Part shown: positions 25,555 through 38,756 of the stretch, piece by piece
Layout of the letters: every line of letters begins with the position of its first letter
Numbering within the stretch: the first letter of the stretch is position 1
Assembly (NCBI RefSeq): GCF_901709675.1
Contig: NC_051095.1
Span: 12,351,956-12,415,955, forward strand
Direction: 5' to 3'
From: Syngnathus acus
Taxonomy: Eukaryota > Chordata > Actinopteri > Syngnathiformes > Syngnathidae
Length of the DNA stretch: 64,000 bases
Made by a program: the position numbers and the translations under genes
Notes under the pieces: model-generated
The model's input: only the letters and a program-made list of their open reading frames with translations
What the model was told of the DNA's origin: nothing
Database searches by the model: none

Positions 25555-28240
25555 GCTTCGGCTTGGGATGGAAAGAAGATTGGTATTGGAAGTCGCTAGA
25601 GGGAATGAGGGGAAGAAGTAGAAGACGGTGAAGATGAGTAAGAAGGGCGGGCATTCAACATGTCAATGAATAATTTTCAGGGCAGCCCTCAAGTAGGACT
25701 CCTTAACATCAACGCAATGTCATTTATGGACCCCGACAAATAACATTTGCTATTTGAAATGGACGCTTTGCACGACAGCAACTTCATTCCTTGACTGATT
25801 TTTAAAATCAAATTTTAGAAAAAGGTTTTGCATCACTATTGCAGTGTAATAATGGGTTTGCGTGACATTTATTTACAATTATATACAGATTGAATTCACA
25901 ATTTAAAACTACTGTACTGTACTGTACTGCACTCTACATCCGTTTTAATTCCTAGTTCTAAGAATTAGTTCGGTCACAAACCCACAACTCTCAAACCTGT
26001 GTTATATTGCTATTTTTAAAACATCTTAATCCAGTTATGACTTTCTAATGCCAATGTTTGGATATGTAATTGCCCCTCATATAAAACCAGCTAGAGACTT
26101 TACTCAACGATTTTCAACTTCCTGCAGCTTTTTATGACAGTATTGAGTCAACAATTACTTTGATATCTACTAATACATTCTCACCTCATCACAGCAGGAT
26201 CATGTCAGAAGATAACCGCAGCCAAAGTCACGAACACGTGTTTAATCACGACTATAAATTATAAAGATATTAAGAGACTAGTGGTAAAATGTGTTTGAAC
26301 ATTGCTGATAAATATGCAGTGTTATTGCAAAATTGTTTAATTTTGGCATTATTCCCTTTTATCTTGTAAACACAATTGTCAATCATGCTTTCTAAAACCT
26401 TCACTAAAACAGCAGAATTAACGCTGACTTCTGGAATTTAAACGCTCCTTGCTGCTCAAAGGTGTAACGGACGCCAGGTAATGGCCATGAGAGTTAATAA
26501 AACACAGGAGGACAAAGCAGTCATGATGCAGAGTGCACACTTTCTGCCTTGAGGTAGAATTCACTACCAGGGTGGGATTTCAGCCTCCCCTAATCCCTCC
26601 TGGCATCCGCTTTAGCAGCCGTGAGGGGCAGCCGGTGTGTTGCTCTCGGTCTACCTTTGACCAAAAGTAACACTCTCGGCCTTGCTATCTGCTGAGCTAT
26701 CTTTTCCACACCACAGATAACAAGTTTATTAACAACAACAACTAACTGCACATGTGACCACGATTACATCACATTAAGAATATGATTTCCTGTAAAGTCT
26801 TGAGCACATTCACAAATCAAATCGGACTTAATTGATTATCAGATGACATGAGGTTCTCATTCTATAGACACGCATGTTCTTGTACTGTACCTTGTTTGCT
26901 GTCCCAGAAGGAGTGCCCAGTGGCAGGCACCAGTATCAGTGCTGCTGACTTGGAAAGGAACACGATTTTTACTGCGATATATACAAGTGGCCTGCAAGAC
27001 CCTCCCACTCGGTGGAATTACTCACAAAGTAGTCTTTCTTGCTCCCTTGTTTGGATCGTTCATAATGTGCTCATTATTGCAAAGAAGCTGTGAATGTGAA
27101 CCAAATATCCCAGTGAGAATCTCAAAAATGCCTTTGTGCTGAATTGAATTGTTTAAGAAATGTTGCATATTAGAAGTTAAAGTCCCAATGATCGTCACAC
27201 ACACATCTGGGTGTGGTGACATTTTTAATGGGATTTGGTGCGAGGCCATGCTCTCAAATTCTACAGACTGAAGGGTTTCAAACTGTGCTTTGACAAATAG
27301 TTCAAAATTGGCCATATACCAAGTTTATTTTGCCATTTTATTCAGGGACGATCACTGTAAGTGCAATACGCAATAGAAGCACAAGAGGTCAGTATAAAGC
27401 ACCTCCTACATTGATTGAAAAACTACAACCAGGTTAATGTCATTTTCATGTTTAATCACAAGAGACTGTGATTCCCAATTGGTACTATACACTGGCTCAC
27501 CTTTAATTGGTCGATCAAAAATACCATTTTGAAATTTTACTTTAAAGATGAAACATGGACAAAGTCAACAAACATTCAAACTTGAAATGAAATGAAAGGT
27601 TCACAGCAAAGAAAAGTAGGTCATTGAATTAATCGGCTTCAACATCGGCTTTTAACCTTATGGTATAACCGCCACAGAAATTCAAACGGTCACTCGGGAG
27701 GCTATAAAAACACATAACATCTTCACAATAAGGTAATCAACTGTGTATACTGCCTGTTGAACCAGGACATTCGAAATCAAAGGAAGAAAATATCCAATAC
27801 ATTTTTTTTCATGTAAATGTGCCTTGACTTTGCACTGATTACCGATCTCAAATTGTCTGCATCATAAAAACATTTTAACCTACATAACTCACTATTTAGC
27901 ACCATGGGCGTCACCGAGAACTGGAAAGAAAGGCGTTTGTACAGCAATACTGTCATCTAGTGGCATTGTATTGTATAAATGGGGTGGGGGGGAATTGGTT
28001 GGAAAAAAAGCATAACACACGAGAAAGCCGTGTATGAGCTGACATATGTGCAGATTCGACCTCACATGTAATTTCACATATATTTTCCCCAGTGATTTCA
28101 CAGTTAAACCTCTTTTGAAACAAATGCCAACTTCTAAATGAAATGTAAACTTTTTCTTTCAAAATGCCATTTTTTCTACAGTTCTCTCTGAATTCTGCAG
28201 AGAACGTTATAAAAATCCACTTTGCGCAGCAACTGTACGT
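25555..28240. other. Intergenic between divergent slc7a2 and anxa6
   Basis: No coding exon recognised. It should contain the 5' untranslated exon(s) and promoter of slc7a2, which is transcribed leftward. A moderately GC block at about 26460-26680 is the only stretch that departs from AT-rich sequence and could be such an exon; unproven. A short CCCTAA run at about 25080-25097 lies in the slc7a2 first intron, just left of this stretch. Confidence 0.5.
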
Positions 28241-28462
28241 AAATAGATGCGTAAAGTTGTGCGTAATGCGCGCGGCGCGGGCGTCAAATTCATGTCTCCT
28301 TCCTTTGTGGCTTCCAACCGGCCGCGCGCACGTACCGGGGAGACCGTGCGCGCGAGCGCCGCAGTCTTTGCGTCACACCAGAGGGAGGACACGTAACGGT
28401 CCGCAAAGATAGAGCTAGTCTGCTCCCTTTCTTTCCACCCCAAACTCAGTTCATTTGAGAAG
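28240..28462 (+). promoter_or_regulatory. anxa6: CpG-rich promoter and noncoding exon 1 of anxa6
   Basis: The only strong CpG cluster of this part of the window (many GCGC and CCGG sites between about 28268 and 28370), followed by a GAGAAG/GTAATC donor at 28462. The next acceptor (TTTTTCCAG at 29139) opens the exon that carries the anxa6 start codon, so this is read as the promoter with a 5' noncoding exon ending at 28462. The transcription start itself cannot be placed. Confidence 0.6.
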
Positions 28463-29192
28463 GTAATCTCTTTTTGTTTAATCTATTTCCTCCGAGCGAA
28501 TACACGTAACGAATTAGTCTCTGCCGATTCTTTATCTACATGTGCAAATACTGCAACCTAAGAGTGACGTTTGTGTAAAAAAAAGATTTCAAATAAGTCA
28601 TTTGTCGGGCTTAAAAAGGTTATTTCGAAGTTTAGAACTAATATTTTGGTGCATAGCGTTTGGGGTACAAGTAAGGGCGTTGCTTTGTATGCCAACGCAG
28701 ACCCTCAGACTGCATTCTATTGCTATTTTTGGAAAGAGACACCCATGTTTGAAACAGTGCTGCACATGAACATTTATAGGGATCTTTCTTTTTTTCCAAA
28801 AGTTATGTTTTGTCAGCCTCGACCATAGTTGATCATGTACATACAATTCACCAGCATTCAGATGAAAATGACATTGTGTTGAATTTACTTTTTGTCTTAG
28901 AGTCTCAGTTGTAAGATAGCTACAAAAAAAGAGAAAGAACGGTTGTATCCTGTGCTGCTTTAGATTTAGAGACCCCATTTAACAAGTTAAGGGAACAGTG
29001 AATCGACAATAAGATTAGATTCCACCTAAGGGGAGGGGTCGTCTCAATGCACACGGTGACTCTTTTCACGTTACACTTGCAGTCAAGTGACACCATTAAC
29101 GGCATTGCTGTCATCTTTTTTTTTTTTTTTTTTTTCCAGGCCCCAAACTATTGACCCCTGCACCGTGCAGACACAGACGACCAAATTCCGAG

Positions 29193-32100
29193 ATGGTGAG
29201 TGGACATTTTTCTGTATTGTGGATTGGATATGACCAAATGTATGATTTTACACATTGAGTGACCATAAAGGAATGTGAGGAAATCAAAATGAGAGTACAC
29301 AAATACCAAAGAAAGTGTCTGTTGAGTGTGCACTCAATGAACATTCAGACTCTTCTCGAGACTCTTCCTTGTAAGGCCGGCCCACTTTGAGGATTTTGTG
29401 AAAAGTTACCAGGGACTTGTTTGGCAACCGAGTTGCCATGACAGTGAAGCTGTCCAGCTGTCGAGGAGAGTGACGCTGGTTAGTTGTGAATGTGGAGTGG
29501 AAAGCGCCTTTTGGCCGACTGCCCTGAAGCAGCATTGATCTATCTAGCAGCTGCTGCATTGAACACTGTTTTCCTGCAGCCCACAATGACTTTGCGTGAT
29601 CTTCTCAACTTCAGTGGGTTAAAATCATGGCCATGAGTGACAACTTAGTTTAGTCTAAACGTTGGCTTGATGTTTATTCATTGCTTTTGAAAAAGACCCT
29701 CAGTGGAAACTGCTTTGTGTGTAATCTGACTCCTTACTGCACACCCACCGTCCCACCCCTTTGTCCTTGCATCAGCCCCCCACACACACAGAACTGTGTG
29801 CTTGCTCACACATATGCACACATTCAAGTTCCCTCTGTGAACGGGGTCAGACAGCTAGCTGCAACTGCTTTCATGGCAAAACGCTACAGCTTGTGTCCAG
29901 TAACAAGCAACTCCCGAATATTACAAATACACAGTAACTTGCCAGTAAAACAGTTATATGAAGAGCAGGATTTGGATTGAGAAGCAGACATGACACAAAA
30001 GTTGGTGAGTAAAAGGCTTATGAATAAACAAAAATACAAATTAACAACAGAGAGCAGGGCTGGATGCAGAAGAAGAAACAGAATAAAAGTGTTATTAAAT
30101 AAAAGTTCAAAGCATAAAAGAACCACAGCAAGTGCATAGCACTTGTTTGATCATGGAATCAGGTCTATTTGACAAAATAAATACAATAAAAGGACAAAGC
30201 ATAAAGGACCAACAACTGCATCAAGCAACACCCACTAACAGCAGAAAGTGTGCTTTGTCGTGATTAAATCCATGTGAACTAAGTGAAAAAGAGCTGACAA
30301 TGCATTTGGAATATCATGGTCAAAATTCACCAATAATGCATTTACGGGATAGTAGCTGTTTTGTCAATAATACACTGAATATACAGTACAGAGAAAACAT
30401 ACATGTTTGTGAATCTTCATTAAATTATTGAAATGAGCAACAACTGTGTGTGTGTGTGCCAAGAAGAAAAAATAAAAAAAATTAATAACCTTTGTCATGC
30501 ATAGACTTAGGAATGAATCCGCGTTTGGCCAAGTATATGAAGTGTTTAAGGAGAGGTCATGTAAAATATTTGCCGCTTAAACCTTCCTATTATAGTCTGT
30601 AATCGCATTCCAGAGAATACAATTTTTCAATTATATTTATTTGATTTGAATTTATTGACTTAAAATATTTCATCAATTGATTTGATTCTTTGAATTTACT
30701 GACTTAAAATATTTATCAACCATGTATCAGTTTTGCTATTCGATTAACAATAGATCAATAATTAAATGTGCAACATGATAGTGTCATCTAATAATAGTCC
30801 TGTAATGTTGTGCTTGAAAAGAACTGCCTATTTGTTTTCAGGTGTTCAGAGGCACAATAACAGATGCTCCCAATTCGAATCCCGGCGCCGATGCCGAGGC
30901 GCTCTACAATGCAATGAAAGGCATAGGTAAATGTCTGAAAACTGCGCACGTGATATTTATTCAGCACTTTCCAATGTTTGTGACTCCCATGTGTATGTCT
31001 CCAGGCAGTGATAAAGAAGCCATCTTGGATCTGATCACGTCTCGCAGCAATGCTCAGAGACAGGAAATCATTGCGGCGTACAAGTGTACCTATGGAAAGG
31101 TCCGCTACATTGCATCATTTATACTAAACTAGATTTGCTAGTTCAACCGTCCTCTTCATCATGCTGCTCACATCTTGAGACGATTCTCACAATGACACAG
31201 TGTTGTCATTTTAGTTGTTTAAGGTCTTTGGACTATAAATCCAGGTTTAACAAAATTATTGTCATCAACACCTGTTAGAAATTTTGCCGGCTCGCTGTTA
31301 AAGAATAGCCTAATGTCCAAAATGTATTAAAACATGTCGAAGTGAGAACAAATATTTTGCAGGATCTTATTGAGGATCTGAAATATGAGCTGACGGGTAA
31401 ATTTGAGCGTCTCATTGTGAGTCTGATGAGAACACCACCCTACCACGATGCCAAAGAAATAAAGGATGCACTCAAAGTAAGACAACTCTTACGTCAGGGA
31501 ACTGGAGTCGTTATTATATTCAACTTGTTGACCCTGTCATGTAGGGAGCTGGAACCAACGAGAAAAGCTTGATTGAAATTTTGGCATCAAGAAACAACAA
31601 ACAAATTCATGACATGGTTCAAGCATACAAGGATGGTGAGGCCTTTTTTGTCCATCATTAACACACAGCATTAGCTGTGCAAAATGTGTGTGTATTATTT
31701 TCATAATTTCACTCTGATGTCTGTCTACATGTTGTTTTTTAGCGTATGGCACAAACATGGAGGAAGACATCATAGGGGACACTTCAGGTCACTTTAAGAA
31801 GATGCTGGTTGTTTTACTTCAGGTCAGTTATCTGATACAATCCCAATACTGCCTTGTGGTGGTCAGCAGCAGCAAGTTATCAAAAACCACCCGATGAGCA
31901 GTTCCATGACTTTGCGGCTTCCTGCATGGTGAGCTTGTTGTCCTGCTTTCAGGGGACCAGAGATGAGTCGGGAGTTGTGAATGCAGATCTGGTGGAGGAA
32001 GATGCACAAGTGAGAGAATGTGAAACTGCACTGAATAATGACATTAGTGGCACCTCTACATTCAAATCCAAGTGCCCCAACAGTGGTGCAGTCCTCATAT

Positions 32101-35100
32101 CCACAACCAAGCAAATCATTTGTTTTTAATCCTGTTGACAATGGAAATTCTTTTATATTTGACCTTTACAGCTTGAGAACATGTACCTCTATTTATGACT
32201 TTATTGTCGTGACGTGTCATTGTAATTCTGCCATCTCTTGGCCCACTTGTTTCAACAAAAGGACCTTTATGCCGCTGGCGAAGAGCAGTGGGGGACGGAC
32301 GAGGCTAAATTCATCATGATACTGGGAAACCGCAGCGTGACCCACCTCCGCATGGGTGAGTGCATGCCAAGGGGAATTAACATGCACATATTGCATTTAG
32401 TCTTTTCTCGTGCGACCCCTCGTAGCGTGACTGCGGCTTAAATGTGAATATCAAGAAGAGTCTTGTACAGTAAAATAAAGAATATATGGGATGAAGAAAG
32501 TATCCCTGAATCGTAATTTCGTTATGGTATATACCTCATAAATTGTGAAATGGTAACTGGAACGAATGACAAATCAATGAAGAAACACGTGTGTCCATTT
32601 TGTTGCATTTGTCCAAATTTAACAAACATAATGTACTGTAGCATCTTGTATGTTCTTGTCTTGTCAGTTTTCGATGCGTATGAGAAGATTGGAGAGAAAT
32701 CCATCGAACAAAGCGTCAAGAGTGAGCTGTCCGGGGACTTTGAGAGACTGATGCTTGCTGTTGGTAAGATGCTGATCTTTGAAATTCTGTTATTGTTTTG
32801 ATGAAACTAGTGCAGCATCATACAATGCAAATGGTGAACTTAAACTATTTCTAGAATGGATTATTCCATTGATTATTGCATCAATTAATCGAATAATCTG
32901 ACACAATTTTGAATTTGTATTACAAAACCACTTTTCCCCATTGACTGTTCTTATTTTGTATTGTTAAGTGATAAAAACAAAAAAATAACAGCTGAACATT
33001 ATTAGGCAAGAGGAATTTATGTTGTACTCTTCAAACTTTTTAAAACGGTTTCAATGACTGGTGCAATTATTATTTTCCTAAGTAAAAGCAGATGTTTTAT
33101 TTGATTAAACACAAAAGACAATTTGTTTGTTTACATTATTAAAAAAAAGAATGAATACCTAGTTACTGTTGGGTAGCTGACATGAGAGGCCACGAACAAG
33201 TCTAAGGTAAATTTGGCTCTAAGCGATTAATTAATCATTAAAACAGTTGTTGATTAATTCGATTACTTGTCGATTCATCGATTCATTCTGACAGCTCTAA
33301 CCGGTAATTATTTTCCAAACACAGTAACTACTAAAGTGTAACATAAAGTATTTTATTTTGGAAATAACATACTCTCCTATTGTCTTGCAGTCCAGTGCAT
33401 ACGTAGTGTTCCCATGTTCTTTGCCAAACGCCTTTACAAGTCAATGAAGGTAAATATAAATGTCTGGTGATTTTCAATTAACCCCAAAGTCAATGTTGCA
33501 TTAGTAAAGCACCTGAAAAGTCCAACTATTACAACTTTACAATAAACGTGTGCTGCATTTCCAGGGTCTCGGTACAGATGACAACACCCTGATAAGGATC
33601 ATGATTTGCCGCTCTGAAATAGACATGTTGGACATCCGAGAGTGTTTCAGGCTCGGATATGAAAAATCACTTTACAACATGATCCAGGTAGTAGAACGGC
33701 AGAAGAGACTGTCGCTGAGTTCAGAGGACATCACTGATATGTGCTTGCCGCACACAGGACGACACATCAGGCGATTACAAGAGGACTCTGTTGAATCTAT
33801 GCGGAGGTGATGATGAGTGAGTATCAATTTAAACTACCGTTATAAAACACAATGGCAGAGGAGGACCATCACTAGAAAATTGAGCACTGATGACCAATGT
33901 TCAAGCAAAGTTCTGGCTATGCTCAGTGAGCTGTGTTGTGTCAAACTAATCATTGCAGTTTAGCCGGAGAGTTCTTCCCTGAAGCAGCTCAGATAGCCTA
34001 CAAGATGTGGGAAACAAGTTCCATGACCAAAGTCAAGGTTTGACCCCCGCTTTGTGACACAGCTCCAGTTGTCATTGCATGCTTTGCCCTGGCTATTCTA
34101 TGCAAGTTTGCAGCGATCCTCTTTGCTTTACTAGGAAAGTCAAATTTCAAAACGATTTGGGTTGACGTAAACAAAATGGCTTTTCAGACTGCATCATTTC
34201 ATTGTTGTGGCTGTGTGTCATGGTTGCTAACCTGAAACTAAGATGTCACGCTTGCCAACTAACCAAATAGCATGTGACCAACATGCGTTCGTGTGACATT
34301 TGTATGCACGGTTGCTGTTTTACCACTTGCGTCTTTGTCAAGATAAAGAATTCACCCCTGTCCTGCAACCTCATGATGCGTTTGTTCAACCAGCATCTAA
34401 TTTGTGCATTTCAACAATTTCACTACTAGCTGAGGCCAACAGTTTTCCCCTATTCCAACTTTGACCCTGCAGCTGATGCGCAGGCTTTAAGAAAAGCCAT
34501 GAAAGGATTTGGTGCGTAACCTTGTCTTAACAGTTTTAACATTTATAAAATATCTCATTTGAATAACTAACATTACCGTAATACCATTGTGCGCTACAGG
34601 AACAGATGAAGATGCAATTATAGACATTGTTGCACATAGAAGCAATGCACAGCGACAAGAGATCAGACACACTTTCAAATCACTACTGGGAAGGGTAAGA
34701 GATGCTCGTCCGTAAAAATATTTAACAATTTTTTTTTTTTGGTTTGTTTTACCATATAAGCTATAAAACCTTTGCGTGAACTGGTTGCAGGATCTGATGA
34801 AGGACCTCAAGTCTGAACTGTCAAAGAACTTGGAGAGACTGATCATTGGTCTCATGTTGACCCCAGCTGAGTTTGATGCCAAAATGATGATGAAAGCCAT
34901 AGAGGTGATGTTGACATTTAAATGTATTGGCTTCAATCATGGATCAATAATGCAGATCATTCACTTACCATTATAGGGTATGCACAAACATTTTGAAAAT
35001 CATTATCAAATGCAATCATGTGCACAGACGACCACTGATGTCTTTTGAAAGTCGAAGTTGGCTACAAATTCAACAGAATAGGTTATTGGGAATAAATTAT

Positions 35101-38100
35101 TGTAATTTCATGAAACAAATATTAGAATTTACATTGTAAAAGTGCATCTGATTTTGTTTTGAACATCCGAGAAGGTCTGTAGAAATGAGGTCATTGAGAG
35201 TACCATACAAACACACTAGAGGGCGCCAAACGTCAGAAACTCTAGTTTGATTCCTGCTTATCCTCAGTTCTGACAAAATTGGCAATTATTGAGAAAGTAG
35301 AAGCACATTGCTAGAGCGCAAGTAGTAGTGCAATTAGTGTTGACGTAACACTCAAACTACCTTATTGCATTCAGTCGTACCTGACAAAGACACATTATCC
35401 ATTGTGAGTATTTCGGGCCTTTTCCACAGGGCGCTGGCACAGATGAACACGCGCTGATTGAGATCCTGGTCACCAGGAACAATGAAGAAATACAAGCCAT
35501 GAATGCTGCCTTTCAGGAAGGTGAGCTTGTTGGCGTCGAAGATGACGTTTTGTAATCATTTCAAATGTGTACATTCAATTGGCACTCAAACTTCACAGCC
35601 TACAAGCAATCTTTAGAGGCAGCGATTCAATCGGACACATCAGGTCACTTCTGCCGCATCCTGGTTTCTCTCGTGCAGGTAATTTTTCATTTGTATCATC
35701 TCATTTGGCTCGTAATTACGCAGACACAGCACGGTGTGATGGAAACAACAACATTCCCGTTTCCAGTAATTAGTAAGAGTTATTCCAGCCATCTATTTCC
35801 TCATCAGGGTTATGTATGAGCTGGAGACTTTCCCAGCTGAATTTTTTGTTGAGAGTTATGACCTGGAATGGTCGCGAGCACACAATTTAGAGACTCGATA
35901 TAACCTAAAATACATCAGTTTTTTTTTATCGCGGGAGGAAGCTGAGGAGAACATGCAAACTCTACACAGGAAGGCCAGAGCCGAGATTGAGAGATACACG
36001 CTTTTTGCAACGTGCTGGTTATGGTTAATATTTCCCAATGTCAAAAAGCCCAAGGAAACCACCATTACCACCAAGGCAATATGCAAATTAGCACTGTGAG
36101 AAGCCTCGGCAGAGCCAAAATGCGATCCAATTTGTATCATGACATCATTTCCTCGTTTCCATGTTAGGACATCGTCTTGTCTAACATTCCAATATATTTT
36201 TAACCATCCAATGTGAAGAGAACCAATTGGAACAATAGGTCGCCCATCCTGATTGACAGGAACATTTGGCTCTTTCTGGAAAAGTCTCAATGTGGCAATT
36301 GTCTTTTGTGTTGTAAAACAATATTGCGTGATTACATCATTTCTTTCCGCCTCGATCAGGGTGCAAGAGAAGATGGTCCTCCAGATTATGAAAGAGCAAA
36401 TACTGATGCTCAGGTGGGTTTCATACAAAAAGGAACTAGAAAGGCAAAAATTTGCACTGCTGATTATTTTTGACCTCTTGCTCTGCTTCTAATCAACAGG
36501 AACTTGCTGATGCATGTAACGCCGATTCTGATGACAGGGTAATGAAGTTCATGAGTGTTTTGTGCACCAGGAGCTTCCCTCATCTAAGGAAAGGTAAACT
36601 GCACTTGTGAAGATGTTCACATTTGCTTTGTGGTCGATGTGATCGGTGCTCAACGAGTGCAAGCTGGCTCACAGTTTGTCATCTTTTCAGTTTTCCAAGA
36701 GTTTGTCCGGTTCTCCAATAAGGACATTGAACAGATCATCAAGAAGGATATGTCGGGAGATGTTAAAAATGCCTTTTATGCCATAGGTAAGACTTTCAAA
36801 GAAATAGCAACAAGCTGGTCAGGACTTTGCAGCAACACCCCTATTTGGAACTTTACCTCAATTTGCTCTCTCTTTCCGTTGCAGTCCGCAGTGTGAAGAA
36901 CCAGCCCAATTATTTTGCAGACCGATTGTACAAAGCCATGAAGGTATGCATAATGCATTCACTATGACAAGACATCTCAAGGCAAAAGATTCTATTAAAA
37001 AATATTATTGCACAATCTTAGTTTAAAGTCGTAAATATTAGGACACCTGGACACCATGCAAAATTATTGTGCATGCCTTTATTGGCTTTTCATTGTACAA
37101 CAAAAGACTAGGAAATTTGAAGGAGCCTCCAAAAAAAAAAAAGTAGGCTTGCCTACATTATTATCAATCAAAGTTGATATCTGTTCTTCTGAAACTGTTT
37201 GTGCCCAGGGTCTCGGCACAGATGACAGAGCGTTGATCCGCATCATGGTGTCCCGAAGTGAGATTGACCTTTTCAACATTCGCAAAGAATTTAAAGAAAC
37301 ACAAGACACTTCTTTGCATGAATTCATCAAGGTAGAGACGATGATCGTAAGTCGGCGTCGATGTCCACTAACACCTGCTTGCTTTTTTTTTTTTTTTTGA
37401 TCGTTTGTTCTGTTGCATCCTGAGAGCGAATGTGGCACGGTCGTCTTCTGCTAAGGCAATGGAGCCGCGGTAACCTATAGCTTCCTTGCGGTGGACTGTG
37501 GGTCTGTGGCTTTTGCTCAGCTGTTCAGGAATTTCCCTTGTATGCTCAACTTCCTTTCGGTATCTGTTGCATGATTGGCTGACGGCTCTGCAGACAGGAA
37601 GTAGCCAGGAACATATATCTATAATAACTTCCACAAGAAATACGCAGCACATTAGCCCATGTTGGCTTTGCAGAAATATTTTCCAATTACGAAACCACTT
37701 TGAGATTCTGCTATGTATGAAAAGAGTGAGGGCTGACGTTGTGGCAACTCTTGTTGGCTTCATTGACGTCTTGCAAACAAGCCCATTAAAATGAGTAGTT
37801 TGACTTAATAGAGGAGTAGCTGGGTTACATTTTGGCACATTCGGTTTGGAGCAGGCGTCTCATTCTTAGAGTGGATCTAGAAAGTCCACCTCATAGAACA
37901 GCAATATGGGTCAGTCAGAGGTACTTGAAATAGTTGTAGGAAGGTGTTAACTCCTATTTCACAATGGTTTGAAATGACCTCTTCCCCAGTTACGAGTGGG
38001 GTGTGAAAACATGTGCAACAGCATCATCGCGATTGTTTATCTTTACCTTTGCTCCCTCCAATAGATGTTGTTTTTTTTGTCGGTATTTTTTCTAGTCTCG

Positions 38101-38583
38101 CTCTCTTTTTTATATGACCTGGCATTTGAACAGGGGTGTATAGACTTTTTATAGTTTATTAATTGTAAAAGTGTAAATACATATATGGTAACATATCATG
38201 GGTGGGGAGCATTTTAAAGTCCTTTGAAGGCCATAATAAATTCTTTAAAAGATAAAAGAAATGTTGTCTATTTGTAGTGCGGTATATTACAAACATATTT
38301 GGCTTAAGAGAGTTGGCACTTCTTATAAGTATTTTTATCACGTTTATACTGTAAACAACACACAGTCCCTTTTTAATGTTTAAAATTCAATTTCTTGACT
38401 GTTGGCTTGGCATGTATACTGTACGTCCTTCATTTTGCATGCAGTGAGTTTTGTGTCTGTGTGATTAGTCAGAAAAACCTGAATACATGTGTATTTTAAC
38501 ATTTGTCTTTGTGTATTCAGGGCGACACTTCAGGAGATTATCGCAAAACCCTGCTGGTGCTGTGCGGAGGGGAGGATGAATGA
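29193..38583 (+). CDS. anxa6: Annexin A6
   Basis: Calcium-dependent phospholipid-binding protein with eight annexin repeats, acting at plasma and endosomal membranes. Coding exons: 29193-29195 (the ATG alone), 30842-30926, 31005-31099, 31363-31476, 31545-31635, 31743-31822, 31953-32009, 32262-32355, 32668-32763, 33391-33449, 33565-33687, 33758-33816, 33959-34037, 34430-34511, 34600-34694, 34791-34904, 35430-35520, 35599-35678, 36360-36413, 36500-36593, 36691-36786, 36885-36943, 37209-37331, 38521-38583 (TGA). Total 662 codons, 661 aa against 673 in human. Calcium-binding G-x-G-T loops are visible in most repeats ([45 protein letters not shown]); repeats 3 and 7 are divergent ([16 protein letters not shown]), as in the family. 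A linker (residues about 325-350) separates the two four-repeat cores. The N-terminus ([11 protein letters not shown]) is shorter than the human one. The CpG promoter is at 28240. Confidence 0.98.
32840..33300. mobile_element. hAT-like repeat relic in an anxa6 intron
   Basis: AT-rich block with GATTATTCCATTGATTATTG and ATTAATCGAATAATC at the left and TTAATTCGATTACTTGTCGA, then GACAGCTCTAA, at the right. The right end in reverse (TTAGAGCTGTC) is a common fish hAT-type terminus. A similar left part occurs at 49760. Non-coding; it inflates the intron between the exons ending at 32763 and starting at 33391. Confidence 0.45.
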
Positions 38584-38750
38584 TGGCACATCTCCGTGTC
38601 AAGGCCTGCCAACTATACTGGCCACATCACATCACAGTGAAAATGCAGTGGTCTGCCAAACTGTATGTCATAAATGCCATAAATTTTTTTATTTGAAGAT
38701 ATTTGAAGGCACAACAGCGCTTCCCAGGACACAGCCAATGAATCGAATGA

Positions 38751-38756
38751 AATAAA
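38751..38756 (+). promoter_or_regulatory. anxa6: anxa6 polyadenylation signal
   Basis: AATAAA 168 bases after the anxa6 stop codon, the first canonical signal downstream; implies a short 3' untranslated region. Confidence 0.7.
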
